From assembly GCA_005116955.1 (NCBI GenBank), contig SWDI01000001.1, positions 103,081 through 152,363 of the forward strand: DNA of 49,283 nt. The letters run 5' to 3'. Both the position numbers and the translations under genes were made by a program. Below, piece after piece: positions 29,262 through 37,526 of this stretch. The notes beneath the pieces were generated by a model. The model saw nothing but the letters and a program-made list of their open reading frames with translations. It ran no database searches and had not been told where the DNA came from. This DNA is from Nitrospira sp. (GTDB lineage: Bacteria > Nitrospirota > Nitrospiria > Nitrospirales > Nitrospiraceae). Position 1 is the stretch's first letter. Every line of letters starts with the position of its first letter.

Positions 29262-29441
29262 CTATGCGACTGTAGTACGGAGCATGCCGCCGACACGGGT
29301 AATCCGGCCATCACGAAAGCAGACGATGCTCTGCTCCTCCTGAGTCAACCCCTCTAACAAAGCTTGCACCGTCTGATCCTCGACTCCCCACTTTAGAAGT
29401 ACTTCCTTCGGATCTGGCTCAAATCGCCATGCCTGATAGGG
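29262..29441 (-). pseudogene. Possible gene remnant (59 codons)
   Basis: The frame is open from a TAA to a TAG and reads like real protein: YQAWRFEPDPKEVLLKWGV followed by TVQALLEGLTQEEQS and FRDGRITRVGG. No ATG, and no GTG or TTG with a ribosome binding site at its beginning, so it is probably the C-terminal end of a truncated gene. The neighbouring Cys-rich gene begins 40 bp away on the other strand, as if its arrival interrupted this one. Family unknown. Confidence 0.4.
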
Positions 29442-29481
29442 TTAACTCAGTCACGACGCGATTACCAAAGGGAGGGCTGTG

Positions 29482-29724
29482 ATGAGCTGTACACGCTGTC
29501 AGGGATTGATGCTGGAAGAGCCGATGATCGACATGGAAGGGGCGTATGGCGAGATGTGGAGCTGCAGCTCGCGCTGTGTCAATTGTGGCCATCGGGATGA
29601 CGCCGTCCTGCGGCACCACCGTCAGGCCCATGCCAGGTCGATCGTCGTCAGCCACCAGGCTGTGCCGCAAGAGACGGTTGAGGTGTCCTGGGAGGCGGAG
29701 TTCGCTGAACCGCTGGCAGCCTAG
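29482..29724 (+). CDS. Small Cys-rich (zinc-ribbon-like) protein
   Basis: The 80-residue protein (ATG at 29482; a GTG lies just before) has CTRC at residues 3-6 and CVNCGH near 32-37, the two knuckles of a small zinc ribbon, plus another Cys in between. The C-terminal half is polar. A GGGAGGG ribosome binding site precedes it. The response-regulator gene follows 52 bp later. Function unknown; possible DNA or protein contacts through the zinc ribbon are inference. Confidence 0.7.
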   Translation: MSCTRCQGLMLEEPMIDMEGAYGEMWSCSSRCVNCGHRDDAVLRHHRQAHARSIVVSHQAVPQETVEVSWEAEFAEPLAA

Positions 29725-29776
29725 CTGTGTGGTTAAGCCTGAGTGGGAGCTCCAGAGCAAAAGGGACACGAGGACC

Positions 29777-30136
29777 ATGGCATCTACCATCCTAGTGATT
29801 GAGGATCACGCGTCTGTGCGCACGCTGCTGGCCCAGGTGCTGAAAGATGCCGGGTATCAGGTCTGCGAGGCTGCTACGGGCCGAGAGGGACTCGAACAGT
29901 TCCGCGAGCAGCCCATGGATCTCGTCATTACGGATCTGGAGATGCCAGAGATGACTGGCTTGGAAGTGATCTTGGCATTGACCCGTACGTTCTTAGACGT
30001 GAAGGTCATTGCGATGAGCGGACACTCCGCAGACGAACTCCAGAAGGCCAGACTCATGGGGGCTCGGCAGACCTTTGCGAAACCTCTGGATCTTCCTGCC
30101 TTACTCAACGCGGTTCAATACGAGTTGCAGCACTAG
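29777..30136 (+). CDS. Single-domain response regulator
   Basis: The 119-residue protein is a CheY-like receiver with no output domain: acidic residues E9-D10, phospho-acceptor Asp at about 53 (LVITDLEMP), Thr/Ser in IAMSGHS and Lys in FAKPLD. The ATG at 29777 follows GAGGACC. No kinase gene is adjacent; the nearest is the PAS kinase 2.5 kb downstream. Such stand-alone receivers act by protein contact or in phosphorelays. Confidence 0.9.
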   Translation: MASTILVIEDHASVRTLLAQVLKDAGYQVCEAATGREGLEQFREQPMDLVITDLEMPEMTGLEVILALTRTFLDVKVIAMSGHSADELQKARLMGARQTFAKPLDLPALLNAVQYELQH

Positions 30137-30225
30137 CGGAGACCTCAACGCTGGTGGTGGAGGCCACAACCGGCTCTACCCGTGCCAGCTCTCACAGATG
30201 ACAGAGTGACATGAAGGAGATATTG

Positions 30226-30534
30226 ATGAACAGTCCTACAGGTGCAATTGATCCGATGAAACTTCAGACCATACAAGCATGTCTCGACACGCAATTCAGA
30301 AACGTGACGTTCGATCAGAAGATCAGACCGACATTTACCTATCACCATGGCGACCACAAGCTGTCTTGGCTCCTGGTTATACATGAGGAGTTCTTTGCCG
30401 ATCAGATGTCTCTTGAGGAGTTGTGGCAATTCATCGACGCAAAAGTGATCAAGAAGATCCTTCAGAATCCCGGCAAGCGCATTCAAGTGTCGAAGTATTG
30501 GGACGTCACCGTCGAAGAGAGAATTCATTCGTAA
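30226..30534 (+). CDS. Hypothetical protein (102 aa)
   Basis: The ATG at 30226 follows AAGGAG at good spacing. The soluble 102-residue protein has a first part IDPMKLQTIQACLDTQF, a beta-rich centre (RPTFTYHHGDHKLSWLLVIHEEFF) and a C-terminal helix-strand pattern. No membrane segment and no motif that I recognise. It lies 89 bp after the receiver gene in the same direction, so it may belong with it. Confidence 0.75.
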   Translation: MNSPTGAIDPMKLQTIQACLDTQFRNVTFDQKIRPTFTYHHGDHKLSWLLVIHEEFFADQMSLEELWQFIDAKVIKKILQNPGKRIQVSKYWDVTVEERIHS

Positions 30535-31184
30535 CGTTCTGGCAGCGGAATAGACGTGTTCTCTCGCGTGGAGCCCATGGCCATATAACACATCTACCGC
30601 ATTGACCACGCGAAGTCTCGGACACACTCGTGGTTTGTGACCGTGCAACGGCGAGGTCGGATCTACCATCGGCACTTTGCAGACTTGGTCTGAAGACGCG
30701 CATGGCTGTGACAGTTAGGAGTGCGATACCATCACGTCTCCAACGCCGGGATAGGAGAACGGAACCTTGGGTTGGACGCCGTGCTTCCGTATGCCGGGGT
30801 ATCTTGGATGTTGTCGCACTAAGGATCCCGAAATCACGTGACGCGCTGCGGTTGACTGGGCTAGCGGTGCGTATGGATGACAGCACCATGGACTACCAAG
30901 AACCTGGCGGGTTCATATTCCATCATGCTGCTCACCAAAACGATCTCCATCTCCTCAACTTGAACTGATCCAGAATTTATTCGAGGTTGGAGTCTCCGTC
31001 GGTTCATCCAGTTGCTCTCATCGCTCCGTCACTCGTCCTCCTCCTTTGTGGTCCTGCCTTTGCACACCTACTGGTTCGACGCACCAAACAGAGACAAACT
31101 GATGCATAATGCGCCAGGCAGTCTGGTTCGCTGTCGCATTTTGGGGCAGGCGAAGCCTTGTACCTTGCTTAAGGGGAGAATGTC
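30535..31184. other. 650-bp stretch without a convincing gene
   Basis: A 112-codon plus-strand frame (30630-30968) and a 127-codon minus-strand frame (30506-30889) overlap each other; both are Arg-rich with poor codon character and no ribosome binding site. A hydrophobic frame near 31015-31105 (VALIAPSLVLLLCGPAFAHLL) has no start codon and may be a remnant of a membrane protein. I see no repeat or RNA gene. The end of the stretch must carry the promoter of the sigma-54 regulator gene. Confidence 0.5.
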
Positions 31185-32564
31185 ATGACCGAAGAATGGG
31201 GCGCGATCCTCGTCGTCGATGATGATGCAGATATGCGGGAATTGGCCTATGACATGCTGAAAGATCGGGGTCATCAGGTCACGATGGCTGGAAGCGGAGA
31301 GGAAGCTCTGAAACGATTGACCGAAGAAGACCATGCGGTCGTCCTCACGGATCTTCGCATGAAAGGGATGCAGGGGCTTGAATTGCTGACCCAGATCAAA
31401 CGAGATCATCCGGAGATCAACGTGATTCTCATGACCGCCTTTGGATCGGTGGAGACGGCGGTCGAAGCCATGAAACACGGGGCGAGCGATTACCTCACCA
31501 AGCCGGTCAAGAAGGACGAGCTGATCCGCGTCGTCGAACGGGTCATTCGAGAAGCGGCCCTGAGGCGGGAAGTCAGCCGGCTCAGAAAAGAAGTCCATAA
31601 GGAATACAGTTTTCATCACATCTTAGGTAAGAGCAAGGCGATCCAGGCGGTGTTCGATTTGATTCGCCGGGTGGCTGATAGTCCGACCAACGTCCTGATT
31701 ACGGGAGAAAGTGGGACGGGCAAAGAGTTGGTTGCCAAAGCGATTCACTACAATAGTGACAGAAAGGATGCTCCTTTTATTCCAGTGAACTGTGCGGCGA
31801 TTCCGGAGCAACTCTTGGAGAGCGAACTGTTCGGGCATATGCGAGGCGCCTTTACCGATGCGAAGATGGATAAGCGGGGGCTGTTTGAAGAAGCACAGAA
31901 AGGCACGCTGTTTCTCGACGAGATCAGTGAGCTGCCGCTCATGCTTCAGGCCAAAATTCTTCGCGCGATTCAGGAAAAGGAAATCCGGCGGGTGGGAGCG
32001 AATAAGCCGATCTCGGTGGATGTGCGCATCATCGCAGCCACTAATCTGAACCTCACTGAGGAGGTTAAAAATAAGCGCTTTCGAGAAGATTTGTACTACC
32101 GACTTAACGTCATTGAGCTGAAGTTACCGCCGCTCCGGGAACGGCGCGAAGATATTCCGCTCCTGGTCGAGGCCTTTCTCAAGAAGTGCGGCGAGGCTCG
32201 AGGGAAGGAAGTCAAGGGTGTCAGTGAGGCCACGTTGGCGATGTTGATGGATTATGTCTGGCCCGGGAATGTGCGTGAACTGGAGAATGTCATCGAACGG
32301 GCTGTGACCCTCAGCCGGGGGGAGAAGATCTTGCCCGATGATCTGCCCGCGCCGGTGCAAGGAGCACGCGGCGACCGGCGTGTCCTGGACGAAGCGGCTG
32401 AGCAGGCGTTGCCCCTGCATGAGCTTGAAAAAGAGTACATTAAGAAGATCCTCGAAAAGACCGGCGGCAACAAGTATCAGGCCGCTCATGCCCTTGGCAT
32501 CGATCGCAAGACCCTGTATCGTAAGCTCGCCGAAATCGAAGGTAAGCCTCATCCTGAGGAATGA
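31185..32564 (+). CDS. Sigma-54-dependent response regulator (NtrC family) with GAFTDA loop
   Basis: The 459-residue protein has a receiver domain (DDDAD near 13-17, phospho-Asp in VVLTDLRMKG near 57, KPVKKDEL), a sigma-54-interacting AAA+ domain (Walker A GESGTGKE near 174, Walker B TLFLDEISELP, PGNVREL) and a Fis-type helix-turn-helix at the C terminus (NKYQAAHALGIDRKTLYRKL). The sigma-54 contact loop reads GAFTDA instead of GAFTGA. Natural variants of this loop exist but can weaken sigma-54 remodelling. The kinase gene follows after 67 bp, so they probably form a two-component pair. Ribosome binding site AAGGGGAG. Confidence 0.94.
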   Translation: MTEEWGAILVVDDDADMRELAYDMLKDRGHQVTMAGSGEEALKRLTEEDHAVVLTDLRMKGMQGLELLTQIKRDHPEINVILMTAFGSVETAVEAMKHGASDYLTKPVKKDELIRVVERVIREAALRREVSRLRKEVHKEYSFHHILGKSKAIQAVFDLIRRVADSPTNVLITGESGTGKELVAKAIHYNSDRKDAPFIPVNCAAIPEQLLESELFGHMRGAFTDAKMDKRGLFEEAQKGTLFLDEISELPLMLQAKILRAIQEKEIRRVGANKPISVDVRIIAATNLNLTEEVKNKRFREDLYYRLNVIELKLPPLRERREDIPLLVEAFLKKCGEARGKEVKGVSEATLAMLMDYVWPGNVRELENVIERAVTLSRGEKILPDDLPAPVQGARGDRRVLDEAAEQALPLHELEKEYIKKILEKTGGNKYQAAHALGIDRKTLYRKLAEIEGKPHPEE

Positions 32565-32631
32565 CCATCTTTTTCTGATCGTCGAACTGGGATTGCGGTG
32601 ACGCAGTCCCGTCCAGGCCGGGATCGATCGC

Positions 32632-34923
32632 ATGACGGATATCTCCAAGATTGCTATGCGCACTGCGCCTTGGGCGGTCCCACTTCTTACGATAGGCATT
32701 TTTGTCTTAGACCTGTTGACTCCGGTCGGCGTGGCGGTGTCGATTTTGTATCTCATTCCACTGCTGCTGACGTATCCGTCTCCCCGCACCAGGGATCCGC
32801 TCTACTTCGCTGCTGTAGCCACGGTGTTCATCTGGGCGGACGTTCTGCTGAAACCGGCCGGCCTTCCGATTCCCTACGCATTGTTCAACCGTACTTTAGG
32901 TATGCTGGTCATCTGGGCCATCGCGATAGGGCTGATTCGGTATAAAGAGACTCAGCGCGAGTTGAAATCCGCACTGGTTGAACAGGCCCATGCCGAAGGT
33001 CTGATGATGGAGGCGCAAGAGGCCCGCGACCATGCGGATAGGGAGGCGGTGCGTGCCGCAGTCGGCCGTGAAGCGGCTGAAGAGCAGCTCCTGGTCAGCC
33101 GGCTTAGGCTGGAAAGCATCATTGAATCCACGATGGATGCGATCATCACCGTGGATGAGGATCAGAGAGTCGTGTTGTTCAACCGCGCGGCCGAGCAGAT
33201 GTTCGGCTGCTCCGTTCGAGACGCCACTGGGCAGGCGCTTGATCGATTCTTGCCCACGCAATTCCGGGAAGCCCACCGTTACCATATTCGTACATTCGGG
33301 CAATCCGGTGTCACGAGCCGGAAGATGGGCAAACTCGGCACCGTGATGGGGCTCCGCTCCAACGGAGAAGCATTCCCGATCGAAGCCGCGATCTCGCATA
33401 TTGCTGTGGAGAGGAAGACCTACTATACCGTCATTCTCCGGGACATCACCGAACGAAAACGGGCTGAAGATTCCCACCAAGAGAGTCAGCGGCAACTCGC
33501 TACCTTGATCGGCAATCTTCCGGGCTTTGTGTATCGGTCGAAAAATGATCGCGACTGGACAATGGAGTATGTGAGTGAGGGAATATCTGATTTGACAGGG
33601 TATACCGCCGATGAATATCTCGTTCAATGCAGCATCTCATACGGCGAGAATGCGCATCCCGATGACCGCGCGCGTGTGTGGCAGGAGGTTCAGGCTGCTT
33701 TGGAGCAACGCCGTCCCTTCGAGCTGACCTACCGAATCCTAGTCAAATCGGGAGAGGTCAAATGGGTTTGGGAGCGGGGCGAAGGGATTTATGCACCGGA
33801 CGGTACCCTCAGCTACTTGGAAGGGTTCGTCACCGACATCACCGAACGTAAGCGAGCCGAACACTTGCTACGGCAAAGTGAAGAGCGCTACCGGCGCCTG
33901 ATCACCATTTCGCCCTATGCGATCTTAGTGCATCGAGGCGACCATCTCATCTTTGCCAATGATCAAGCCATCAAGCTGTTCGGAGCGGTGAAGGCCGAGG
34001 AGATCCTCCAAAAGTCACCGATGGATCTGTTCCATCCTGACTATCACGTCGTCATTGGAGAGCGAATCCATGAACTGCTTGAAGGCAGAGCACAAGTGCC
34101 CATGCTCGAAGAACAAATCATGACGCTGGATGGGAGGGCGATTGACGTTGAGGTCAGTACGGCGCGGTTCGTGGATGAAGAAGGTCCGGCTATCTTGGCC
34201 ATGCTCCGAGACATCAGTGAACGGAAACGACTGCAGGAACAATTGCGTAAGACCGAGCGGATCGCCGAACTTGGTACGCTAGCCTCCGGCATGGCCCACG
34301 AGATCGGGACACCGATGAACGTCATTCTCGGCCGTGCCGAGTATCTGATGGACCGTGTCACGGAAGAACCGATCAAAAAAGGGCTTCAGACCATCGTGAC
34401 GCAAGTCGAGCGGATTACGAAGGTCATGAATCAGTTGCTGTCCTTCGCGCGGCGCAAGACGCCGGAGCGGTGCCCCCTGGACCTTCGAGGAACGATAGAA
34501 GCCGGCATGGAGTTGTTTCAGGAACGTCTTGCACGAAATCAGATCCAGGTGGAGCTGGCGTTGCCCGACAATTGTCCGAGGGCGCTGGCCGATCCGGATC
34601 AGATGAGCCAGGTCTTCATCAATCTCGTGATGAACGCCGTGCATGCCATGCCGGACGGCGGAATGCTACGAATCGGCCTGGCGCCGGAAAAACAAATGGT
34701 GAAACTCACGATAGCCGATACGGGCCACGGCATTCCCCGGGATGTGGTCGAGAAAGTCTTCGAGCCGTTCTTCACGACGAAAGAATTCGGTCAGGGGACA
34801 GGATTGGGACTGACCGTGGTCAAGGGCATCATCGAAGAACATCAGGGCTCCATCGTTGTTGAGAGTGAAGAAGGGAATGGCACGACGTTTACGATCTTGA
34901 TTCCGCAAACTGACAGCCAGTAG
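32632..34923 (+). CDS. Membrane-bound histidine kinase with three PAS domains
   Basis: The 763-residue protein starts with three or four membrane spans in about 105 residues (no large periplasmic sensor), then a coiled-coil linker, three PAS domains with ITERKRAE-type ends (about 150-280, 285-405, 415-535), and a transmitter: H-box MAHEIGTPMNVILGRAEYL, N-box INLVMNAVHAM, G1 ADTGHGIP, F-box FEPFFTTK, G2 GTGLGLTVVKG. The class resembles NtrB-type kinases. It is placed between the NtrC-type regulator and a receiver protein. The sensed signal is unknown. Confidence 0.94.
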   Translation: MTDISKIAMRTAPWAVPLLTIGIFVLDLLTPVGVAVSILYLIPLLLTYPSPRTRDPLYFAAVATVFIWADVLLKPAGLPIPYALFNRTLGMLVIWAIAIGLIRYKETQRELKSALVEQAHAEGLMMEAQEARDHADREAVRAAVGREAAEEQLLVSRLRLESIIESTMDAIITVDEDQRVVLFNRAAEQMFGCSVRDATGQALDRFLPTQFREAHRYHIRTFGQSGVTSRKMGKLGTVMGLRSNGEAFPIEAAISHIAVERKTYYTVILRDITERKRAEDSHQESQRQLATLIGNLPGFVYRSKNDRDWTMEYVSEGISDLTGYTADEYLVQCSISYGENAHPDDRARVWQEVQAALEQRRPFELTYRILVKSGEVKWVWERGEGIYAPDGTLSYLEGFVTDITERKRAEHLLRQSEERYRRLITISPYAILVHRGDHLIFANDQAIKLFGAVKAEEILQKSPMDLFHPDYHVVIGERIHELLEGRAQVPMLEEQIMTLDGRAIDVEVSTARFVDEEGPAILAMLRDISERKRLQEQLRKTERIAELGTLASGMAHEIGTPMNVILGRAEYLMDRVTEEPIKKGLQTIVTQVERITKVMNQLLSFARRKTPERCPLDLRGTIEAGMELFQERLARNQIQVELALPDNCPRALADPDQMSQVFINLVMNAVHAMPDGGMLRIGLAPEKQMVKLTIADTGHGIPRDVVEKVFEPFFTTKEFGQGTGLGLTVVKGIIEEHQGSIVVESEEGNGTTFTILIPQTDSQ

Positions 34924-35111
34924 CCTGTAGCATCTCGCAACAGCTGATCCTCCATTGACTGTGGTTTTTCACACCAGGCGAAGCACCTGTATTCCCCATC
35001 AGGGCTTGATTTCCACGGAATTAGCCATCCTTCTGTTCCCCTGCTCATGGCATGCCCCTTGCCAGTTATCCAACCTAAGAGCTTGCGAAGACCGGATGGG
35101 GGCCGGAGAGG

Positions 35112-35510
35112 ATGTCGCGTATGACGAAGGGAAAAGCCGCTGTGTTGCTGATCGTCGAGGATGACCGTGAAATGCGCAGTCTGCTATGCGATGAATTTTG
35201 CGGAATAGGATATCAGCTGCGTGAAGCAAGGGATGGGGACGAAGCATTTCTGGCCGTGCTGCAGTCCGTGCCGGATCTGATTTTGACGGATCTACGGATG
35301 CCGGCAGGAGGAGATGACTACATCAGCCGGCTGAGGACTGTGGCACCCAGGTGTCCCATCGTCGTCATCACGGGATTCGGCGATCCGACATTGAAAGCGC
35401 AGGTACTGAAAGCGGGGGCGAACGCGTACTTTGACAAACCCGTCCGTGTTGCTGACCTCAAGCATTGTGTGCAACAATTACTTGATCACGAACCCAGAGC
35501 TGATGGCTGA
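35112..35510 (+). CDS. Single-domain response regulator
   Basis: A 132-residue receiver: acidic pocket EDD near 16-18, phospho-Asp in LILTDLRMP near 60, Thr in VVITGFGDP, Lys in YFDKPVRV. No output domain. Its 3' end overlaps the next gene (ATG at 35503) by 8 bp, so the two are probably coupled. It may pass phosphate from the PAS kinase to, or regulate, the downstream sigma-54 activator. Confidence 0.9.
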   Translation: MSRMTKGKAAVLLIVEDDREMRSLLCDEFCGIGYQLREARDGDEAFLAVLQSVPDLILTDLRMPAGGDDYISRLRTVAPRCPIVVITGFGDPTLKAQVLKAGANAYFDKPVRVADLKHCVQQLLDHEPRADG

Positions 35511-36933
35511 CGGCATATGCCTTATGCTCTTCATCCCGAGAAATGAGCCCGCTTTGTGTGATGCAGAACGCCTTGACGGGCCGCCACCGGCGGATCCCAT
35601 CATTGCCGCGCGAATCGAAGCCATCAAGCAGTTAGCAGAGGGACTCTCGGACCGCGTGGCGGTGATGGACCCCGCATTCAATGTCGTCTACGCGAACGAG
35701 GCAGCCTGGGCTGTCGACCAGACTCAAACACCTCGCCGATCTCATGCCAAATGCTATGAAGCATTTGCGCATCGGACCGACCCTTGCGAGACCTGTCCGG
35801 CTATAAGGGTATTTAAGGCACCCGAGGTCCAGTGCGTATCTTGTTCCGGCGGAGGAGACGGCACGGCCTGCGGGATGCAACAAGCCTTTCCCTTAGCGGA
35901 TGCGCAGGGAACGGTGGCCTCCATGCTGGTGCTCTTTAATCCGACACCGAAGTCGCATGGTCGAGCAACGCCAGAGGACGCCACCGGCCAGGCGGGAGGC
36001 GATGGTCTGGGGGATTTGATCGGTCGAAGTCCGGCCATGCGGCAGCTGTTCGACATGACTCGTCTTGTGGCGGACAGTTCGGCGACCGTCCTCATACAAG
36101 GGGAGAGCGGAACGGGTAAGGAAATCCTGGCGAGAACGATTCATGCGCTCAGCAGCCGGAAAGATCGGCCGTTCGTCGTCGTCGATTGCGGATCCCTGCC
36201 AGAAACACTGCTCGAAAGTGAACTGTTCGGGCACGTGAAGGGTGCCTTCACCGGGGCGGTCACCAATAAGCGTGGGCTCTTCGAAGAGGCAGACGGCGGG
36301 ACCATCTTCCTCGACGAGATCGCCGATACCACGCCGACCTTTCAAGCGAAGCTACTCCGCGTTCTGCAAGAGGGCGAGATCAAGCCCGTTGGTGGAACCA
36401 GGTCGCTGAAGATCCATGCGCGGGTCCTCTCTGCCTCGAACAAAGATCTGGCCGAACTCGTGAAGGCCAAGACATTTCGGCAGGATCTGTACTATCGACT
36501 GGCCGTGTTGCCTCTCTATTTGCCGGCTCTCCAGGAACGGCGAGAAGACATCCCGCTGTTAGTCCAGCACTTCATCGCCGCTTCGTGCGCGCGACATCAT
36601 CAACCGGTTCGGCAGATCGCCGAGCGAACGATGAGGACGTTGCGCGATGCCCCGTGGCCCGGCAATGTCCGACAATTGCAGCATTACGTCGAACGGGCCG
36701 TGGTAACGACCGCCGGGCCGTGGCTCCGGTGTGATGATCTCCTAGACGTTGGCATCGCTGACGAGCACGAGAGTTTACGCTCAACGTCGCGAGGGGTGGT
36801 TGCCCAGGCCGAGCGCACACGGATCGTTGACGCGCTGGAGAAGACCGCAGGAAACCGATTGAAAGCCGCCAAGTTGCTCAAGATCAGCCGAGCGAGTCTC
36901 TATAACAAACTTCGTGCCTATAGCATCGAATAG
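35503..36933 (+). CDS. Sigma-54-dependent transcriptional activator with Cys-rich PAS domain
   Basis: The 476-residue protein (ATG at 35503; 35524 is an alternative) has an N-terminal PAS-like sensor (about 20-145) with a cluster of six Cys: CYEAF, PCETCPA, VQCVSC and ACGM. The AAA+ domain has GESGTGKE, a canonical GAFTGA loop, IFLDEIADT and WPGNVRQL, followed by a Fis-type helix-turn-helix at the C terminus ([20 protein letters not shown]). Such Cys sets can bind a metal or Fe-S/haem cofactor and sense redox state (inference). It has no receiver domain. A sigma-54 promoter lies 390 bp downstream and is its likely target. Confidence 0.92.
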   Translation: MADGICLMLFIPRNEPALCDAERLDGPPPADPIIAARIEAIKQLAEGLSDRVAVMDPAFNVVYANEAAWAVDQTQTPRRSHAKCYEAFAHRTDPCETCPAIRVFKAPEVQCVSCSGGGDGTACGMQQAFPLADAQGTVASMLVLFNPTPKSHGRATPEDATGQAGGDGLGDLIGRSPAMRQLFDMTRLVADSSATVLIQGESGTGKEILARTIHALSSRKDRPFVVVDCGSLPETLLESELFGHVKGAFTGAVTNKRGLFEEADGGTIFLDEIADTTPTFQAKLLRVLQEGEIKPVGGTRSLKIHARVLSASNKDLAELVKAKTFRQDLYYRLAVLPLYLPALQERREDIPLLVQHFIAASCARHHQPVRQIAERTMRTLRDAPWPGNVRQLQHYVERAVVTTAGPWLRCDDLLDVGIADEHESLRSTSRGVVAQAERTRIVDALEKTAGNRLKAAKLLKISRASLYNKLRAYSIE

Positions 36934-37324
36934 CCTGTTCGTTGCCCCCGTCCAGCTCTTTCTTCAGGTCACTGCTCTCCAAGTATTTCGATAGTCTATT
37001 CCATTGAAACTCTGGATAACGGTCCAGATGCCTGCCGGAACCGTGTAGAACCTGCGCTTCAGCTCCTGGTATCCGGCTGGACTGAGCTGAATGTGAAGGT
37101 TGCCCCTCGTGTGTTCCTTTTCGCCCTTTATCTTGCGGCCGGACGTCTATGGCGATGGACAGCATAAGTGGATGATATCTGAACGATCGAGCGGGACATC
37201 CTTTGCGATTGTCCAAACTGATGGATTGCGTTGAGCACTCCAAAAAGACACTGATACTTGATGTGAAACTCCCATCGTCGCTCTTCACACGCGAATAACT
37301 CGTTGTAGAGATCACGAACAAGCA

Positions 37325-37340
37325 TGGCACGAACGTTGCG
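37325..37340 (+). promoter_or_regulatory. Sigma-54 promoter (-24/-12)
   Basis: TGGCACG-AACG-TTGC (37325-37339) matches the sigma-54 consensus TGGCACG-N4-TTGC at every fixed base. GG (37326-37327) and GC (37338-37339) have the required 10-bp interval. The transcript should start near 37351, leaving a 176-base leader before the ATG at 37527. It lies directly behind the gene for a sigma-54 activator with an intact GAFTGA loop. Confidence 0.85.
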
Positions 37341-37427
37341 CTCGACAGAAGCATAGATAGAGGTCCGGCTCTGTCGGAGTTAGCTAGTGATTCGCCCTGT
37401 CAGTAGTTAGCTCCATTCGCTCGGGAG

Positions 37428-37446
37428 CGAGCGGTTGTCTCGACCG
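37428..37446 (+). other. Leader hairpin upstream of the attenuator
   Basis: AGCGGT and ACCGCT enclose TGTCTCG. It lies in the leader of the transcript from the sigma-54 promoter, 14 bases before the terminator-like stem, and could compete with it or act as an upstream control stem. Confidence 0.35.
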
Positions 37447-37459
37447 CTACGTGCCAGCG

Positions 37460-37497
37460 ATGAGGGGGGCACAGGTGAGAGTGGCCCCCTCATTTTC
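37460..37497 (+). terminator. Terminator or attenuator in the leader of the secreted-protein gene
   Basis: ATGAGGGGGGCAC (37460-37472) pairs with GTGGCCCCCTCAT (37481-37493) with one mismatch and an 8-base loop, then TTTTCT. The stem is G+C-rich and ends 29 bp before the ATG at 37527. Nothing else between the sigma-54 promoter and this gene needs a terminator, so it may be an attenuator. Confidence 0.65.
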
Positions 37498-37526
37498 TAT
37501 ACGGGCAGGGTCAGAGTGGAGGGATC

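Larger units (their letters stand above)
29040..29481. other. Gene-poor stretch after tRNA-Lys with decayed reading frames
   Basis: This 440-bp stretch has no intact gene. It contains two minus-strand open frames with protein-like composition but no start codons (29058-29183 and 29262-29441). I see no repeat of the tRNA 3' end that would mark an integrated element within the window. Confidence 0.5.
36934..37526. other. Regulatory intergenic region upstream of the secreted His-rich protein
   Basis: The 593 bp hold a sigma-54 promoter (37325-37340) and a hairpin (37460-37497), described separately. Two inverted repeats upstream of the promoter could be activator sites: TGTGAA-N16-TTCACA at 37262-37289 and GGACA-N11-TGTCC at 37194-37214. 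A minus-strand frame at 37128-37325 (65 codons) overlaps these signals and is judged not to be a gene. Confidence 0.6.

Noticed and set aside
30506-30968. Two overlapping frames of 112 and 127 codons in the 30.5-31.2 kb gap
   Set aside because: They lie on opposite strands over the same DNA, are Arg-rich and lack ribosome binding sites or conserved-looking motifs.
37128-37325. 65-codon minus-strand frame upstream of the sigma-54 promoter
   Set aside because: No ribosome binding site; it overlaps the promoter and the proposed activator sites, and no start other than the internal ATG is likely.
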